Assembly: GCF_900128885.1 (NCBI RefSeq)
Contig: NZ_FQTU01000017.1
Coordinates: 1-50,538, forward strand
DNA from: Alkalibacter saccharofermentans DSM 14828
GTDB taxonomy: Bacteria > Bacillota > Clostridia > Eubacteriales > Alkalibacteraceae
Length of the DNA: 50,538 bases
Direction of reading: 5' to 3'
Within the stretch, counting starts at the first letter, position 1, and each line of letters begins with the position of its first letter. Under the pieces are notes generated by a model that saw only the letters and a list, made by a program, of their open reading frames with translations, was not told where the DNA came from and did not search any database. Shown here in pieces: positions 48,685 to 50,538 of this stretch. A program made the position numbers and the translations under genes.

Positions 48685-49962
48685 ATGAAACATAGAATAG
48701 AAACAAAGTGCATCCACGAAGGTTGGAAGCCAAAAAAAGGAGAAGCAAGGCAGCTTCCTATTTATCAGAGCACTACATTTAAATACGATACAAGTGAGCA
48801 AATGGGAAAGCTATTTGACCTAGAGGCAGAAGGGTATTTTTACACCAGGCTGCAAAATCCTACAAACGACGCAGTGGCGGCAAAAATTTGCGAATTGGAA
48901 GGTGGAGTGGCTGCTATGCTTACTTCGTCAGGCCAAGCTGCAAATTTTTATGCAATCTTCAATATCTGTGAAGCAGGAGATCACTTTATATCTTCATCTG
49001 CAATATACGGAGGCACCTATAACCTTTTTGCGGTGACTATGAAAAAGATGGGCATAGAATGCACTTTTGTAGATCAAAATTTACCTGAAAGTGAACTGAC
49101 AAAATACTTTAAACCAAATACTAAAGCAGTTTTTGGGGAGACAATTACAAACCCGACGGTTACCGTGTTTGATTTTGAAAAGTTTGCCAGACTGGCTCAT
49201 TTCTACGGAGTTCCGCTTATAGTAGACAACACATTTGCTACTCCGATTAACTGCAGGCCGTTTGAATGGGGAGCTGATATTGTTACTCACTCAACAACGA
49301 AGTACATGGATGGACATGGAGCAAGCGTTGGAGGGTGCATCGTAGATAGTGGAAATTTTGACTGGAATGCTCATGGAGATAAATTTTCTGGTCTGACGTC
49401 TCCAGATGACTCCTATCATGGCATAACTTATACAAATAAATTTGGAAAAGGGGCGTATATAACGAAAGCTACGGCTCAATTGATGAGAGACTTTGGTTCA
49501 TCACAGTCTCCACAGAATGCTTTTTATATTAATTTGGGCTTGGAAACGCTACATCTAAGAATAAGACAGCACTGCGAAAATGCGCTGGCTGTGGCAAGGT
49601 TTTTAAATAGAAGCGATAAGATCGCATGGGTAAATTATCCTGGATTAGAAGACAGCGTGGATAATGCACTGGCTAATAAGTACCTATCAAATGGTTCTTG
49701 TGGAGTATTGGCATTTGGAATAAAAGGGGGAAGAGAAAAGTCCATAGACTTCATGGATAATCTTAACCTTGCGTCCATAGTTACTCATGTAGCAGACAGC
49801 AAGACATGTCTTTTGCACCCGGCAAGTCATACCCACCGACAGTTGACTGACAGACAGCTTGAAGAAGCAGGTGTTGCGCCAGATCTTATTCGACTTTCTG
49901 TTGGTTTAGAAAATGCAAATGATATAATTGAGGATATTGGCCAGGCATTAGCACAAATATGA
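48685..49962 (+). CDS. metY: O-acetylhomoserine aminocarboxypropyltransferase (sulfhydrylase)
   Basis: 425 residues from ATG 48685 (GGGGGAAG upstream; an upstream frame from 48586 begins inside a terminator and is rejected). Cys/Met metabolism PLP enzyme: Q-LPIYQSTTF, YTRLQNPTNDAVAAKICELEGG, and the PLP lysine in VTHSTTKYMDGHG. The insertion with FSGLTSPDDSYHG and the length above 420 are typical of MetY rather than MetB or MetC. It makes homocysteine from O-acetylhomoserine and sulfide. No other sulfur gene is adjacent. Confidence 0.92.
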   Translation: MKHRIETKCIHEGWKPKKGEARQLPIYQSTTFKYDTSEQMGKLFDLEAEGYFYTRLQNPTNDAVAAKICELEGGVAAMLTSSGQAANFYAIFNICEAGDHFISSSAIYGGTYNLFAVTMKKMGIECTFVDQNLPESELTKYFKPNTKAVFGETITNPTVTVFDFEKFARLAHFYGVPLIVDNTFATPINCRPFEWGADIVTHSTTKYMDGHGASVGGCIVDSGNFDWNAHGDKFSGLTSPDDSYHGITYTNKFGKGAYITKATAQLMRDFGSSQSPQNAFYINLGLETLHLRIRQHCENALAVARFLNRSDKIAWVNYPGLEDSVDNALANKYLSNGSCGVLAFGIKGGREKSIDFMDNLNLASIVTHVADSKTCLLHPASHTHRQLTDRQLEEAGVAPDLIRLSVGLENANDIIEDIGQALAQI

Positions 49963-49981
49963 TAATAATACGTACCGAAAT

Positions 49982-50027
49982 AAACCACCTAAAAGTTATT
50001 ATGTGCCAGGCTTTTAGGTGGTTTTAA
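49982..50027 (+). terminator. terminator of metY (copy 2 of the repeated hairpin)
   Basis: Stem AAACCACCTAAAAG/CTTTTAGGTGGTTTT. It shares the left arm and loop start ACCACCTAAAAGTTATTAT with the hairpin at 48272, though the rest of the loop differs. Confidence 0.8.
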
Positions 50028-50092
50028 TGTTATAATACAGTTTGTTCCTTAAACAAAATGCATACAAATAACAATACAGGAAGGTGATTGAA

Positions 50093-50236
50093 ATAGAAAC
50101 TGTTAACAGCCAGTTTGTTTTGTCCATGCTTATTATAATTCTAGGGTATGGAATGAAGCAGATTGGATTATTAAAAGAAAAAGATAAAGAAACTCTATCA
50201 AGAATCGTATTTAATATAACGCTTCCGTGTTTATGG
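50093..50236 (+). pseudogene. AEC family permease, N-terminal fragment cut by an IS
   Basis: About 48 codons reading IETVNSQFVLSMLIIILGYG, then KQIGLLKEKDKETLSRIVFN and ITLPCL, the N-terminus of an auxin-efflux-carrier (AEC) type transporter of normally about 310 residues. It stops where IS21-like sequence starts. There is also no good start codon: AGGAAGGTGA is followed by ATA at 50093 where ATG is expected; GTG 50084 abuts the binding site. Confidence 0.75.
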
Positions 50237-50538
50237 TAATCTAGAACTGCAATAAATGGCAACCAAAAATACAAAAAGTAATTGCCAGTACAAACCTTAA
50301 ATAATACCCTATTAAGTGACTAAACTTGTAGGGAGGAAAGGAAGTGCTGACAATTACTCAAATCAATTATATCCGAGAATTATACTTTTTAGAAGGAAAA
50401 ACTTATGCACAGATAAGTGGAATGACCGGCAAGAACTATCGCACAGTGAAAAGATACATAGAGATGGATGACTTCAATGAGCAAAAGCATAAGGCAAGTA
50501 GACCCAATAAGACTGATGAATTAAGGCCAATAATACGA
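50234..50538 (+). mobile_element. IS21 family insertion sequence, left end (partial)
   Basis: Begins near TGGTAATCTAG, at the point where AEC homology stops, with the 5'-TG expected of IS21 family ends. Internal short repeats (ATGGCAAC, TTGCCAGT) resemble the multiple terminal repeats of this family. The element runs past the window end, so the right end is not seen and the exact left base is estimated. Confidence 0.65.
50344..50538 (+). CDS. istA: IS21 family transposase IstA (partial, N-terminus)
   Basis: 65 residues visible. LTITQINYIRELYFLEGKTYAQISGMTGKNYRTVKRYIE is the N-terminal HTH of IstA transposases. GTG start with GGAGGAAAGGA upstream. The DDE core and IstB helper would lie beyond the window. 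Confidence 0.85.
   Translation, partial: MLTITQINYIRELYFLEGKTYAQISGMTGKNYRTVKRYIEMDDFNEQKHKASRPNKTDELRPIIR

Overview
The window reads as chromosome of a low-GC, Gram-positive (Firmicutes) bacterium, most likely an anaerobic clostridial or Tissierella-type lineage. Support: strong AGGAGG-type ribosome binding sites, frequent TTG and GTG starts, TTGACA/TATAAT promoters, a T-box leader, a GEMM-I c-di-GMP riboswitch, a BirA-type operator, NiaR, BioY, type-3 prolyl-tRNA synthetase and an LCP protein. I cannot name the species.

Layout. 1-360: end of an rRNA operon (23S 3' end, 5S, terminator). 519-5121: NiaR-type repressor, UPF0182 membrane protein and SerRS, followed by two tRNA-Ser genes; the second carries the scar of a lost integrative element. 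5909-9584 (minus): a voltage-gated K+ channel coupled to a degenerate-GGDEF/HD-GYP protein, and a second HD-GYP protein. 9839-27864 (plus): a large surface-polysaccharide locus with VanZ-like protein, priming sugar transferase with an unusual C-terminal extension, three glycosyltransferases, two deacetylase-like proteins, a FemAB/GNAT-like protein, polymerase, LicD, flippase, chain-length protein and BY-kinase. It ends with two paralogous secreted beta-helix proteins, the first behind a c-di-GMP-I riboswitch, and an LCP ligase. 27882-30851: bioY with a BirA operator on its promoter, then proS with a proline T-box leader that also covers xpt.

30942-40660: a 9.7-kb integrated element in the 3' end of tRNA-Arg(ACG), flanked by a perfect 44-bp direct repeat. 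It has an integrase, a divergent two-HTH repressor/Cro pair, AlpA-like factor, a replication initiator with internal 9-bp repeats, a DnaB-like helicase, a LexA box before a second operon, a CSD-fold protein, a cos-like stretch, a frameshifted TerS-like gene and an ArpU-like regulator, but no capsid, tail, lysis or conjugation genes. This is the architecture of a phage-inducible chromosomal island (phage satellite). It carries an exonuclease-BRCT gene with its own promoter as likely cargo.

40700-50538: solitary HNH endonuclease, LEA-like protein, MscS channel, an ascorbate-type PTS whose only EIIA is fused to its regulator, DUF4256 protein, a candidate structured RNA, MetY (O-acetylhomoserine sulfhydrylase), and an AEC permease gene cut by an IS21-family element that runs off the window.

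How it fits together (inference): two HD-GYP c-di-GMP phosphodiesterases lie next to a polysaccharide locus whose secreted beta-helix gene has a c-di-GMP riboswitch, suggesting that matrix production and modification follow c-di-GMP. The tRNA-linked sites at 5.4 and 30.9 kb, the island and the IS mark this region as a repeated target for mobile DNA.
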